Part shown: in pieces, positions 32,124 to 42,771 of the stretch | Numbering within the stretch: position 1 is the stretch's first letter | Layout of the letters: the number at the start of each line of letters is the position of its first letter | NCBI GenBank assembly: GCA_026419775.2 | Contig: JAOPGA020000797.1 | Span: 186,001 to 250,000 of the forward strand | Origin: Acrasis kona | Lineage: Eukaryota; Heterolobosea; Eutetramitea; Acrasida; Acrasidae | Direction of reading: 5' to 3' | Length of the DNA: 64,000 nt | The notes under the pieces: generated by a model | The model's input: the letters and a program-made list of their open reading frames with translations, nothing else | Told to the model about the DNA's origin: nothing | Database searches by the model: none | Made by a program: the position numbers and the translations under genes

Positions 32124-34067
32124 ATGAACGTTATTAGAAGAAGCGTGCAGAGTATGAAGGAGATGTTCGGACAGTCAAGTTCACACGTTGATAATGAATA
32201 CAGCAGGTTATACGAAGAGTTTTGCCAACGCCAAAAGACCACTAAGAAAATTAAAAAGGATGTTGAGACACTTGTTAAGCAGACGCATGCGTTGACATCT
32301 ACAATCAATAAACTTGCAGAGAATTTTGGTAGCGTATTTAGGGGTGGTGAGTATCATGACCTTTCCAAGAATCTGAAAGATATGGCAGACGTTTTAGAAG
32401 CAAACACGAGCAAGGCATTTGAGATCAATGTTGAGGCACAAGTTGTTCAGACTGCAGTTGAGTATTTGAGAAAATCTGGGTCAATCAATCAACTTCTAAA
32501 GAAGAGGAAGAATCTACTAGCAGATGTCAATATTCACCGCGACAGACTTTCCGCCCTTCAAAATGAGCAATCAAAGGATCCCCTAAAGTTTCCAAAGCAG
32601 GTAGAAGTTCTTAATGATGCCAGGACAAAGTTCTACGAGGCTGATGCAATAGCAAAAACCAATATGGCAACACACGGAATAAATCATTACCACGCCATGG
32701 GGGACTTGAGCCAGCAATTATTTGGAAATTTGATGCAGTACGGAGATAACTTGAGAGACTCAGTGTCTCTCGTCACACAAACTCTTTGTAGCTACAAGAT
32801 ACAAGAAATAGGCAGTCCAGACAAAGTCATGGACAATTCCCCACGTGCAGATGCTTTCTCTCCACCCCCACTACCACTCGCAACAGCACCACCAATACCA
32901 ACATTCAACCGAAGCGACAAGATTAGTTTCGGCAAGCGTAGAGTTTTGATAATCACTAGTAACGAAGGAGGAGGACATGCCGCCGCAACGAGAGCCATCA
33001 AAGATGCTTTACCACAGGACGGTTACGAAATACAGACCGTATTACCCACAGAAGAAATTCCCTGTAGCGACATGTACAACGTGTTGATGAAGAAGGGCCA
33101 ATTCAAGGCTTTAGGTGTCCTTGTGAGAATGCAAGGTACAGCGGAGGCCTTCGTCATGGGAAAACCACGCAAGACCGTTGCAAGGGAGATTGATGCGTTC
33201 AAACCACACTTGATCATCTCGGTCATCCCAGTCATGACCAAAGTCATCATGAATTTAGCCAAAGAGCGCAACATTCCAATGTTGGTCGTGCCCACCGATC
33301 TCACCTTTGATCACTTTTTCTGTAACATTAAATCCGGCGTACCACCCACTTTCAGAGTGGCCATACCTTTTGCTGACGTGGAGGATAAAAAGATCATGAT
33401 CAAGTCGAGAGGTTTCAAAGAAGGTAACTTTGTTGTGACCGGATATCCTCTTCGCCAAGAGTTTGGTAGCGCGAATCAGCAACTACAAGAAAGGTATCAC
33501 GCCATTCAAAGAGAACTCCAAATTGGACCCAACGACAAGGTTGTAGTCATCATGATTGGCGCACAAGGTGCAGAACAACAAACCTTGCACTACATTAGTC
33601 AAATTGTTAGAAACGCTTGGCAGATTTGTAGCGTGGAGTTTAATACTCACATTGTGGCCATGTGCGGTGCGAACGAGAAGCTTCAAAGGATCATATCTGG
33701 CATAGCCACCATCGAGGGAATCAAGTTACATGCGATACCAAAGGTTGACGCTTCGTATGTATCTGCGCTACTTAAGCATGCAAATGCGTTCATCTCAAAA
33801 CCTGGCGGTTCCAGTGTGAACGAATCTCTTGCGTTGGGCGTGTATACTCTTTATGACGATGCAAGTACTGAAGGATTGTGGTGGGAAGGTGCGAACATGA
33901 GGTACGCTGTCGACAGGAATAATGGAGAGGTCATTACTTCTGATTTTTCTACTCAAGTCCGAACGGTGATTAGGAAGGGACAACAACACCAAGCAGTGGA
34001 ATGTCCTGGAAGGAACTTCAAACAAAACATAATCTCGTTAGTAGATAGTATGACGTCAGCACATTAA
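32124..34067 (+). CDS. BAR domain fused to GT28/MGDG-synthase-like glycosyltransferase
   Basis: A single 647-residue exon with two unrelated domains. Residues about 1-235 are a BAR domain: basic amphipathic start, then three long helices (EEFCQRQKTTKKIKKDVETL, FEADAIAKTN-like region, LFGNLMQYGDNLRDSV). After a Pro-rich linker, residues about 275-645 form a GT-B fold of the MGDG synthase/GT28 kind: LIITSNEGGGHAAATRAI, then PHLIISVIPVMTKVI, VVTGYPLR, VVVIMIGAQGAEQ and the sugar-nucleotide site AFISKPGGSSVNESLALG. Such enzymes move a hexose from UDP-sugar to a lipid. The BAR part would place it on curved membrane. Confidence 0.88.
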   Translation: MNVIRRSVQSMKEMFGQSSSHVDNEYSRLYEEFCQRQKTTKKIKKDVETLVKQTHALTSTINKLAENFGSVFRGGEYHDLSKNLKDMADVLEANTSKAFEINVEAQVVQTAVEYLRKSGSINQLLKKRKNLLADVNIHRDRLSALQNEQSKDPLKFPKQVEVLNDARTKFYEADAIAKTNMATHGINHYHAMGDLSQQLFGNLMQYGDNLRDSVSLVTQTLCSYKIQEIGSPDKVMDNSPRADAFSPPPLPLATAPPIPTFNRSDKISFGKRRVLIITSNEGGGHAAATRAIKDALPQDGYEIQTVLPTEEIPCSDMYNVLMKKGQFKALGVLVRMQGTAEAFVMGKPRKTVAREIDAFKPHLIISVIPVMTKVIMNLAKERNIPMLVVPTDLTFDHFFCNIKSGVPPTFRVAIPFADVEDKKIMIKSRGFKEGNFVVTGYPLRQEFGSANQQLQERYHAIQRELQIGPNDKVVVIMIGAQGAEQQTLHYISQIVRNAWQICSVEFNTHIVAMCGANEKLQRIISGIATIEGIKLHAIPKVDASYVSALLKHANAFISKPGGSSVNESLALGVYTLYDDASTEGLWWEGANMRYAVDRNNGEVITSDFSTQVRTVIRKGQQHQAVECPGRNFKQNIISLVDSMTSAH

Positions 34068-34231
34068 TCATGTACAAATAAATTCTGTTTTGATCAAGTT
34101 TGTTTTTTGTAAATGAGTCAACCTGCTCAACAAACATTGAAACACAGGTCATCAAGCAATCTTTATCATGAGATACAAATAGAACGAATGGATTTAACAA
34201 TTTGATCAATAAACAACAACTTGAAAAAGTT

Positions 34232-35541
34232 TCATATATTTGCAATAGTTATTACAAGTTCTCCAGCACAACACAATGCGGTCAAAACAAAGAAGGACAG
34301 GTTAACAAAATATAAAATTGGCTCCTTTGTTATACATGTTCCAACATCAATTACATAGACCAGCGACACCAAGCACCACAAATGAATTAGTAACCACACC
34401 AGTACCAATATCACTTTGAATGTCTTGTCTCTCTTCGCCTTCTTCTGCATTTTTTGTTTTTGTACTCTTCCATAATCCTGATTAAATGTCGTCTTTAATG
34501 GTTCTATTGTGACAACATCCTTTCTGCTCTTCTTGTGCTTGGGAGTTATCAACTGGTCCTCAAACGTCGATTTATTCGGTGTGATGGGTGTCCCTGCGTA
34601 TTGATCGTCTGTGCAAAGTACAAAAGTTGTCTTTGTCTCCTTGACACGAGGTGACTTGGGTGGTCGTGGAGATTTTTCATCTGTTGAAGTGGTTTTCGAG
34701 GCACGCTTTGACTTCTTCAGCCTCTCCGAACACATGCTGTTATAATACATTCTTCCAACTCTGACTGCAGCAATGATAAGTAAGAATGCGATAAAGGTTG
34801 CAACTGCAGAAATGTTGCTAATCATTATTTGTCTTAGAGGCTTATCGCACCTATCTACGACTGTGTCATATTGAGTTGCAAGCACTATTGATAAAAAGGC
34901 GAGAACGCACAAAGCAGCAAGCACAGTGCAAATGAGAATTACTAAAAGCAGTTAGTAAAAAATTCACATCAAGTGTTACTTTTGTTGTGTATCCAGAATC
35001 CTATGTGATAAAATTTAAACGTTGGGTGACCCGAGTAGTATGTGTGCTTGACTGTGGCCACTCTTACATGGTCGCCAAATGCAACAGATGTATTTTTTCT
35101 TACCGGCGTTGGGAAATGGTCTTCGTCCACTTTATGTACTTCAAGTGGAGGGAGCGTTTGAAGCGAAGGCACGTGAATTGGAGTGTCAAGTATGTTCAAC
35201 TCCGCATCATTGATGATTGTAGATTGTTCTAAAACTTGATTCAAAAGTATGTGCCGACTTGGATCTTCAGTAAATGTTCTGCTTATGGGTGAACGGTTTA
35301 CTGCACGAGGCGTTCTTATGTTGCTAGGGTCGAAAGTTCGGTCATCTATCCATCCCGTCATTGGAATCATGACATCTGTAGTAATTGTGACTTCCTCAAC
35401 AATTATTTCACTCTTAGAGGCTTCGGTATTTTTTTCATCTTTATCATCAAAATCGACTTCAGTCAAGCTATGTGAAAAATCAATGGCCACGTCGTCGGTT
35501 TCAGAGGGCTGTGGATGTGACGTCTGCTCTTGTTCTCCCAT
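34232..35541 (-). CDS. four-helix membrane protein with acidic N-terminus, unknown
   Basis: Two exons joined by intron 34942..34979 (38 nt) give 423 residues. The N-terminal 190 are acidic and disordered, with TP/SP sites. Four hydrophobic helices follow: LAALCVLAFLSIVLA, VATFIAFLLIIAAVRVG, VILVLVWLLIHLWCLVSLVYV and LYFVNLSFFVLTALCCAGELV. A long basic loop (about 110 residues) joins helices 2 and 3. No family recognised. Confidence 0.7.
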
Positions 35542-35835
35542 CTAAGAGAATGAAAAATAAATAAAATTGCGACTTTGACATATGGGCTGTCTATAGAAGT
35601 TAACCAAAACAGTTGACAACTTATTTTTATTCGCCTCAATAATGGTAGTAACAGCTTTGCGCTTTTATTAGTATACTTGCGGAAGTATGACAGCTGAAAA
35701 TGTAATTATTCTGCTTTTAAGAAAGGCCTATCCCTTTCTTTTACCAATTACAAATGACTATCAAGAGACCGCACAAATTAATTGGGCTCTTTTATGTACT
35801 GACCAGATAACAACCACTTACTAATTGTTATTTCA

Positions 35836-36075
35836 ATGCATGTACCCGTCAATTATTACTGTAAAGGTAAATTTATGTTTCACCTTCTGCCATTCAGATC
35901 CAAATGGCATTGTACTCAATACTGGGCGAATAGTCGAAATTATCATTTTGTGATATTCTCACAGTTCATTTTCGGTAGGAAATGGATTGTTTTGGTCAAG
36001 CATTCCCACAGTGTTTATGCAACTCCTTATGCTTCCAATCTTGACAAAAAGTTTGAAGATTGGCTATTCGTATAG
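35836..36075 (+). CDS. candidate 59-residue spliced protein
   Basis: Removing two very short GT-AG introns (35867..35897, 31 nt; 35950..35978, 29 nt) gives an in-frame protein beginning MHVPVNYYCKDPNGIVL and ending NLDKKFEDWLFV. Exon lengths sum to a multiple of three. The evidence is only splice consistency; no homologue recognised, and it could be chance. Confidence 0.3.
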   Translation: MHVPVNYYCKGKFMFHLLPFRSKWHCTQYWANSRNYHFVIFSQFIFGRKWIVLVKHSHSVYATPYASNLDKKFEDWLFV

Positions 36076-36375
36076 GGCGAAATACTCCAAACGTTTTCTG
36101 ATTTCATCACATCAAACATTCGTCAGTGGATGGAGTTTGGTTTGTACCGTCCATAAGGCAATTCAGTTGCTGAATGTACAGTGGTCTGATTGTGAAGTTA
36201 CTCTTGTCTTGTACTTTTTGTCCGCATGAATTAATACCTCCTTCACCTCTCTTCTGTCAAGTGTTTGCTCAGTAACGGTGGTATTGAACTGGTAGATAGG
36301 AGTTGAATCAGTTACTGATTGCCTGATAAATCAATCTTTACAACATACTATCAACATATTGATATAAATATCAAA

Positions 36376-38387
36376 ATGATAAGGCTGTCATTATTTTTGA
36401 TCTTATATTTGTGCCATGCCTATCCCTCACATGAGCACAAAGTTTATATATCGACCCAAGGCGATGATTATTTATCAGGTTCAACAACAAAGGAAGCTGT
36501 TCGATCTTTCGAGAGGGTGCAACAAATAGTAAGGGGGATAGCGTTGGGGATAAAGAACAACCTGAGGATAAAAAAACCAATAGTGGTAAATCTGTTACCT
36601 GGCACATACATCATAGATAAGACAATTCAACTAGACGCACAAGTTTCAGGAATAGTGCCCATAACCTACAAAAAAAGCGATAACTTCACGGAACCCGCAG
36701 TCATAACAAGTTGTATACCAATCACATCAAAATGGGTTGCCGATGAGTCTGATCCAAATCTATTCTACACAATCATCGATCAAGTACTATCAAAAAAAGT
36801 CCAGTTCAACTCATTTTTTGTTAATGGAGAACGAAGAACAAGAGCAAGATCAAAAGAATTACAATACTCCAATTCAAATTCCTCTGATTCATTCTTTTAT
36901 CAAGACGACGACATCAAGATGTTTGATAACATACAAGATGCCAACATTATAGTATTCAACAGGTACGCTCGCACATTTCACGCTCTCATTACATTCCATA
37001 GTTGGACAGCATCAAGGCACTGGGTACAATTAGTAGACACTAGACAAAAACTCATAAAATTCACCAACCCAGCAAGAAATCCATTCAATCAATTCGAAGC
37101 ATTTTCAAACAAGACCTATTACATTGAAAACGTAATTGAACATTTGGATGAACCCGGAGGTACGCATCTTCGCTATAATCACCACTCACACATTTCACAC
37201 AGAATGGTACCTCAATCGAAAAACAGGAAAATTATCCTATTATCCATTACCGGGAGAAACGCTCGAACCATTCACGTGCTGCTATCCATCGCTCGACACT
37301 CTGCTATCGCTTCGGTCCAACCACACCCATCCAATCACCCACACATCATTCAAAAAACATCACATTCGCACACACCGATTGGCACTTTGAAAAGAATCAA
37401 ACCATAGACGACCAAGCAGCAGTCTATTTAAACTATGCACCCATCGTAATGGAGCACTGCAATCACATCACATTCCAATCCGTTCGCATCTACGGCAGCG
37501 GATCCTATGGATTGCACCTAATGGATGGGTGCACCAACGTATCCATCCACAAATCCACCATCACCGACATGGCCGGCGGTGGCATACGCATAGGATCACC
37601 GTACACCAGTCAATACCCCAATCAACACATTACGCTGAGCAATAATTACATTGGCAATGGCGGCATGGTGTTTGCGGAGGGATGTGGTATCATACTGCAA
37701 CGCTGTCACCACAACACCATCAAGAACAATGTGATCGATGGAATGAGATATACTGGTATATCGGTGGGGTGGTCGTGGGGTTATCATGAGCAAGATGGTG
37801 CCTATCATAATCTGGTACACAACAACACCATACGTAATGTCGGCATGCATTATTTGAGTGACTTGGGTGGCATTTATACGTTGGGTTGTAGCAACGGTAC
37901 TGTTCTATCCAACAATGACATTGTTAACGTGACGGCTCGGTTTGACGAATATAGTTGGGGCATTTATAACGATGAAGGTACCAGCAACATGTTGGTCCGT
38001 GATAATCGCGTGCATTGTACGGGTGGTGCAGGGTTTTTTACGCATTATGGCATGAACAATGTGATCAGGAATAATGTGTTTGGCGATTCGATGGCGTTGG
38101 ATGGTGCTGTGGCGTTTGCAAAGATGGAATCGCACGTTACTTTTGTGTTTGAGCATGATGTGGTGAAGCATTGTAGCCGAACGAGGCCGTTGATTCATCA
38201 GATTTTTAGTGTGGAAATGTTTTATGACGTGAAGAAGCATATGGTGTTTAGGAAAAATAGATATGAGGTGTGTGTGGGAGCAAATACTAATGTGGAGTTG
38301 GTTGTTGATGGATATCAAAATGTTACGTTTGAGCAGTGGAGGTTGTTCCTTGAAGAGGATGAAGGTAGCGTGCTTATTGTAAAATAA
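36376..38387 (+). CDS. secreted right-handed beta-helix protein, one frameshift
   Basis: Signal peptide (MIRLSLFLILYLCHAYPS), then a start typical of bacterial parallel beta-helix proteins (VYISTQGDDYLSGSTT, PIVVNLLPGTYIIDKTIQL, VITSCIPI). Intron 37160..37202 (43 nt) restores the frame. The frame then breaks at a run of six A (37352..37357): reading five A instead gives FKNITFAHTDW-type sequence that joins the 312-codon downstream frame. That part holds beta-helix turns (HITFQSVRIYGSG, NVSIHKSTITDMAGGGIRIG, NHITLSNNYIGNGG, NTIKNNVIDG). Either an assembly slip or a young pseudogene. Substrate unknown, probably polysaccharide. Confidence 0.75.
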
Positions 38388-38615
38388 TAAACGGGGTCAC
38401 GCCCACTTTTGCGATTCTCTTGGTCAGAATACTAGTATGAACGGTTAAAACAAACAGACATGATCTTACAATTTCATGTTTATTTTGGGAGTCTCCATCC
38501 GTGGTAGTGATGTACAAATTTGTATATTCATACTTTACTGTAGGTCATAATAGATTTTGAGATAGAGCTCTTTTAGTTAATTAACAGGTTTGTTGGACGG
38601 AGCTTATCAAAATCA

Positions 38616-38897
38616 ATGAAACGTAGGGGTGCTATCGTGGCTCTCGGTTCACGTCCACCGGTTCTAATCCAACCGCTAGCGACACAGGGATTTGATGACA
38701 AGTATGTCAGCAGGAACTGCATATCAAAGATAAAAGTTCAGATGGAGGAGTATGTATTCCCTGACTTTTTCAGCTCTACATCTAATGCTTATTTGACTAC
38801 GAAAAGTCAGACTATTTTTTCTAAACTAAAGAGCTCGTTAAAATCAGAGTGGAGTACACAAATAAACAACATATTAGCCAAACAAAAACAATATTGA
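38616..38897 (+). CDS. 93-residue hypothetical protein
   Basis: Single frame from ATG 38616; basic N-terminus (MKRRGAIVALGSRPPVL), then mixed polar sequence ending in a Lys/Ser-rich helix (SKLKSSLKSEWSTQINNIL). Codon choice looks like neighbouring genes. No domain recognised. Confidence 0.45.
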   Translation: MKRRGAIVALGSRPPVLIQPLATQGFDDKYVSRNCISKIKVQMEEYVFPDFFSSTSNAYLTTKSQTIFSKLKSSLKSEWSTQINNILAKQKQY

Positions 38898-39141
38898 AAC
38901 AATACCAGCGGACGAAAGAATACCTGTATCGAATAAGGAAAATAGGCATTCAAGATCAGAATTAAATCTCTTCACTTCTAACCCATGATGTTCGACTAAT
39001 ACATACATGAGATAGGCTCTCGGAATGTAATACAAATGTAAATAACTAGAAGCAATAAAAAGTCTTGATGTTTAGTTGTGTTGTAAATTGTTCTTCACTA
39101 AAAAGAACTGATGTTTTGGCGGGTAATTGCGGGCAAAAAAG

Positions 39142-40646
39142 ATGAACAGAACAGAGAATAGCAAGCTTTCAATGAGCAATTTCAGAGTAGTAAAAGAGTT
39201 ATCGCGTAGCGATGGTGGTTCAATTTCTATAGCAACTAGAATAGACACAAGAGAAACTGTGGTAAGCCAAACTGCATTCAAGTGATTGCCAATGTTAAAG
39301 ATTTTAAAGGAAAGACATGTGTCTGAAATGGGGAGATACAAAAGTTTATCACACGAAGCGGAGCTTTTATCCAAGATTAATCATCCAAACGTATTAAAAT
39401 GCTATGGTTGGTTTTGGAGACAAGGTCAAGCTAATTCTGTTGTTATTGTGCTTGAATATTGTGAAAAAGGTGATCTTCATGGGTGGTTAAATGACAGAAA
39501 AGATACCAAAAAGTAATAATGCAATGGTTTAATTTTTATTTATAGTTCAACAGCTTTCTCCATGAGTCCCAGATTTGGAACATTTTACATTCTTTAGCAG
39601 TTGGCGTGTCACATTTACACGAAAATAATATAATTCACAGAGATGTGAAGCTGCAAAATTGTTTTTTAACGGCTGATAATAGGATTAAGGTAAAGCTATT
39701 GTTGATTACGAGACTGCTGATGACTAGATTGGAGATTTAGGGGTTTCTAGAGAACGTGGGGTTGATGAATTTTTTATTAAAACATATAACTACGGGTCTC
39801 CCATGTATATGAGCCCTGTAAGTCTCCTATATGATTCTTCTAACAATGCTAGGAAATTGTAAGTTAATTATGAATTACATTTAAAATAACGACCAGTTGA
39901 AACATTCTCCTTACAACGAAAAGACTGATTGTTGGAGCATAGGAGTGATTCTATATGAACTTATTACTCTAACGCATCCGTTTTATTGTCCTTCAATGGT
40001 GGAGATGATAAACAACATTTGTACAGGTATTTTTCCAAGCATGACAACAAAATTCAACAACTACCATTCTACACATCGAACCACACCATACACTCGGATA
40101 CTTAGCGAATTAGTTGATAAACTCATTAACAAGGACTTGAATGCAAGATATTCATGCAGGCAAATTATGTAAGATACTCTTCTATTATTCTCAGTAACAA
40201 TCAATAGAGACTACATAAGAAGAAATGATGTGTTCATACCTCTGCAACTGGACACAAGTCACAACATTGCACTGGGATCAAATGTGCAACAGAACCCGCC
40301 GGTTCTCCATCGGTCCAAATCTCCGTTTAGAAGGTCACAGGCTACGTACCATTCAGAATTAAAGTCGTCGTTACAAATAGAGCAGCCCTTTGAAAAGAGG
40401 ATGAGACCTGAAGTAGTAACTTCGATGGATGGGCCTCAAGATCTTAGGGCAAGAAGATGGGAGACCCGTAGAAGAAACTACGACGAGTCCAATAACAAGT
40501 CCAAAGCTTATGACCCAATCAATGATGATGATCGTGAATATTACAAGTCATCTATCTTTGAAAAAAAAAGATGGGATGGCACAAAAGAGTCCAAACAGTA
40601 CCAAGCAACTAGATATAATTTGATAAATAGAAGTTGGGATCGTTAG
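39142..40646 (+). CDS. NEK-like protein kinase, seven exons incl. a 6-nt exon
   Basis: Introns: 39262..39300, 39513..39553, 39690..39727, 39818..39852, 39859..39896, 40169..40207 give 424 residues. Kinase motifs: Lys in ETVILKERHV, HEAELLSKINHPNVLKCYG, HRDVKLQN, DLG in KIGDLGVSR, and MSPEILKHSPYNEKTDCWSIGVILYEL. The Glu-Ile of the APE motif comes from the 6-nt exon 39853..39858. The Gly loop is degenerate (LSRSDGGSISIATR). The tail of about 140 residues is basic and disordered. The overall motif set resembles NEK kinases, which often serve cilia or mitosis. Confidence 0.85.
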
Positions 40647-40728
40647 TGTCCGTATTATTAGTGTCTGTGCTTTCACTTATTAAACCAAAATTGTAAAGAT
40701 AAAAATTTTTATACGGTTGACTGCATAA

Positions 40729-41751
40729 ATGTTCAACTTGAGCATCTTATTCTTCTTCTTGGTCGTCGTTCTGACAGCGCTTTATGTAAAAGCAGAAGAA
40801 TTAGCTGTTCAAGTAACGGACGGAGGAGTCACCTACAATGTTGAAGAGAAGTGCTTCGATAAATGCGTTAAAAAGTGTGGTGATGAAGATGAGAGAACGA
40901 AGGAATCATTATTGTTTGATTTATACAACGCTGCTGAAAACCTCATAGAGGATATAAATACTCGTGAGGCGTATTGGACTGCATCACATAACAAGTTCTC
41001 AACCTTCAGATTCAGACAGCTCAAGGCTCTTGCAAGTGCCATTCCATACGATGGTAAAACATCATCCTCAACTGCTTCATCTATAAACATACCACTGAAA
41101 TATGACATAAGAACGGACAACAGTGACTGTCTGAGTCTACCTGCAAATCAACACGGTTGTGGAGCAAGCTTCTCCTTTTCTGGTGTCAGCGTTCTTCAAG
41201 ACAGAATATGCATTCAGTCAGGTAAAAAGAAGACTGTAGAGTTGTCAACTCAGGAAGGTATAAGCTGTGCAGCTGAAATACCTTGCCAGGGAAGCAACCA
41301 AGATAGATACTGGAATTATGTCAAATCAACGGGTCTAGTGCATCAATCATGCCTACCTTTTACAGAAGAGGCGCCAACCTGTCCCTCTAAATGTGTTAAT
41401 AATACTCCATTTTCTTCTTCAGATAGAACATTCATCAAGAGCTTTACCTATCTAAACAACGATGCCGAAACCATAAAGGCCGAAATTACAACATTCGGAC
41501 CAGTCCAAGCCTATCTAAAGCTATACAAAGACTTCTTCTTTTATCACTTTGGAGTTTACAAGCACATTTCGGAAGACTTGGTTGGAGGAATCTTTGTCAA
41601 AATTATTGGTTGGGATGTTGATGAATTGGCAGGTCCTTATTGGATTGTGCAACCAAGTTTCGGAGTTACGTGGGGTGATAGAGGATATGCGCACGTATCT
41701 ATGAAGGACTCATTAATCAGTTCCATCCTTTCAGTTCAACCAAAACTATAG
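40729..41751 (+). CDS. secreted cathepsin B-like pseudo-protease
   Basis: 340 residues. Signal peptide, then a Cys motif (VTDGGVTYNVEEKC..) also found in the small protein at 2104..2367, a cathepsin B-type propeptide, and a papain-fold domain. The active-site region reads NQHGCGASFSFSG where active enzymes have QGxCGSCWAFS: Cys25 is replaced by Ser. The His site reads VGGIFVKIIGWD (His replaced), and the Asn site reads IVQPSFG instead of IVKNSWG. The oxyanion Gln is kept. All three catalytic residues are lost, so proteolysis is not expected; many Cys are preserved and the fold is probably intact. Confidence 0.88.
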   Translation: MFNLSILFFFLVVVLTALYVKAEELAVQVTDGGVTYNVEEKCFDKCVKKCGDEDERTKESLLFDLYNAAENLIEDINTREAYWTASHNKFSTFRFRQLKALASAIPYDGKTSSSTASSINIPLKYDIRTDNSDCLSLPANQHGCGASFSFSGVSVLQDRICIQSGKKKTVELSTQEGISCAAEIPCQGSNQDRYWNYVKSTGLVHQSCLPFTEEAPTCPSKCVNNTPFSSSDRTFIKSFTYLNNDAETIKAEITTFGPVQAYLKLYKDFFFYHFGVYKHISEDLVGGIFVKIIGWDVDELAGPYWIVQPSFGVTWGDRGYAHVSMKDSLISSILSVQPKL

Positions 41752-41774
41752 ACATTTAACAATACAAAAATTTA

Positions 41775-42559
41775 TTAGTCTTCCCTTTTCCGCTTCTTTT
41801 GTTCCTCCATTTCCTTTATTTTCCTAAAAGCCTCCTCCGCTTGTTTAGCAACTCTCAATTCCTTGCCAGTCTGTCTATATTTCTTTAATGTGCGACCCTC
41901 ACATGCTTGGAATAAGTTATTGGTAATCATTGTGACTGGTTTAACTGGTTTTTGTTTTTTTTCTGGCTCGCTGTCTGAAGATGAAGACGAAGATGCTTCC
42001 TTGTCTGCATGGAAGCGTTTGTCGAAAGATTTCTTCGTCTTTTTTGAAGCCTTTACAAACCTATTGTATGATACCTTCTTTTGTTTTTCATCTTCAGAAC
42101 TGCTACTGCTACTGCTACTGCTGCTGCTGCTGCTCTCGCTATCCTCGGAACTACTGTCTTCAGAACTACTGCTGCTACCGTCGCTGCTATCGGAAACGAC
42201 TGTTTTCTTCTTTGTTTTACCTTTAGAGACGGCAGGGGTCTTGTTCAATAGGTCATTATATGCTCCCTCCCACCAATATCTCTCCTTATCTGTAACGCCC
42301 AACTAATTTTGTCACATTTTTTGTTGAAATTCACATACCCCTTCGGTTTCCTTATGTTTTTTTATTTGAATAATATCTACGTTTCCTGCCCGCTGTCTTC
42401 CAAGCCCCTCACCACTGAACTAATGTTAATAACTATGAAAACGACCACTTACACTTTCCATCCATATTTCTGGAGGGTACGCATACCAAAACCATTTAAA
42501 GTAGTAAACTCTGTGGTATAGTGAGGCTTTCTGGCTGACTTGTCTGTGGCATTCGACAT
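41775..42559 (-). CDS. GPATCH4-like G-patch protein
   Basis: Three exons (introns 42415..42452 and 42303..42338) give 236 residues. The G-patch reads NGFGMRTLQKYGWKVGEGLGRQ and continues ..EGLGVTDKERYWW. A Ser/Glu run follows (Ser-rich tract near 42090-42130), then the conserved C-terminal NNLFQACEGRTLKKYRQTGK. G-patch proteins activate DEAH helicases; GPATCH4 acts in the nucleolus with DHX15. The two upstream exons are needed to complete the G-patch. Confidence 0.82.
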
Positions 42560-42771
42560 AGTGTTAAATGTGATAATTGAAGTTGACGAAGATTGTTTAC
42601 AAGTTTTCAAATTTAAAGTGGTTGTCACTTCACATCAACATGATTCGAAAACACATGAAACGACCCATATTGATACTAGAGGTAGACATTCATTTTGATT
42701 AATTATATATCATTTTTGTAATATTTGTAGAACTTACAATATTTTGTTGCCGCTTGAAATAACTACAACAA

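Noticed and set aside
37136-37390. Separate 84-codon gene inside the beta-helix gene
   Set aside because: It is the second exon of that gene (after intron 37160..37202), not a separate gene.
42085-42135. Ser-codon triplet repeat read in other frames as Leu- or Tyr/Cys-rich proteins
   Set aside because: It is the poly-Ser tract of the GPATCH4-like gene; the other frames have no independent support.
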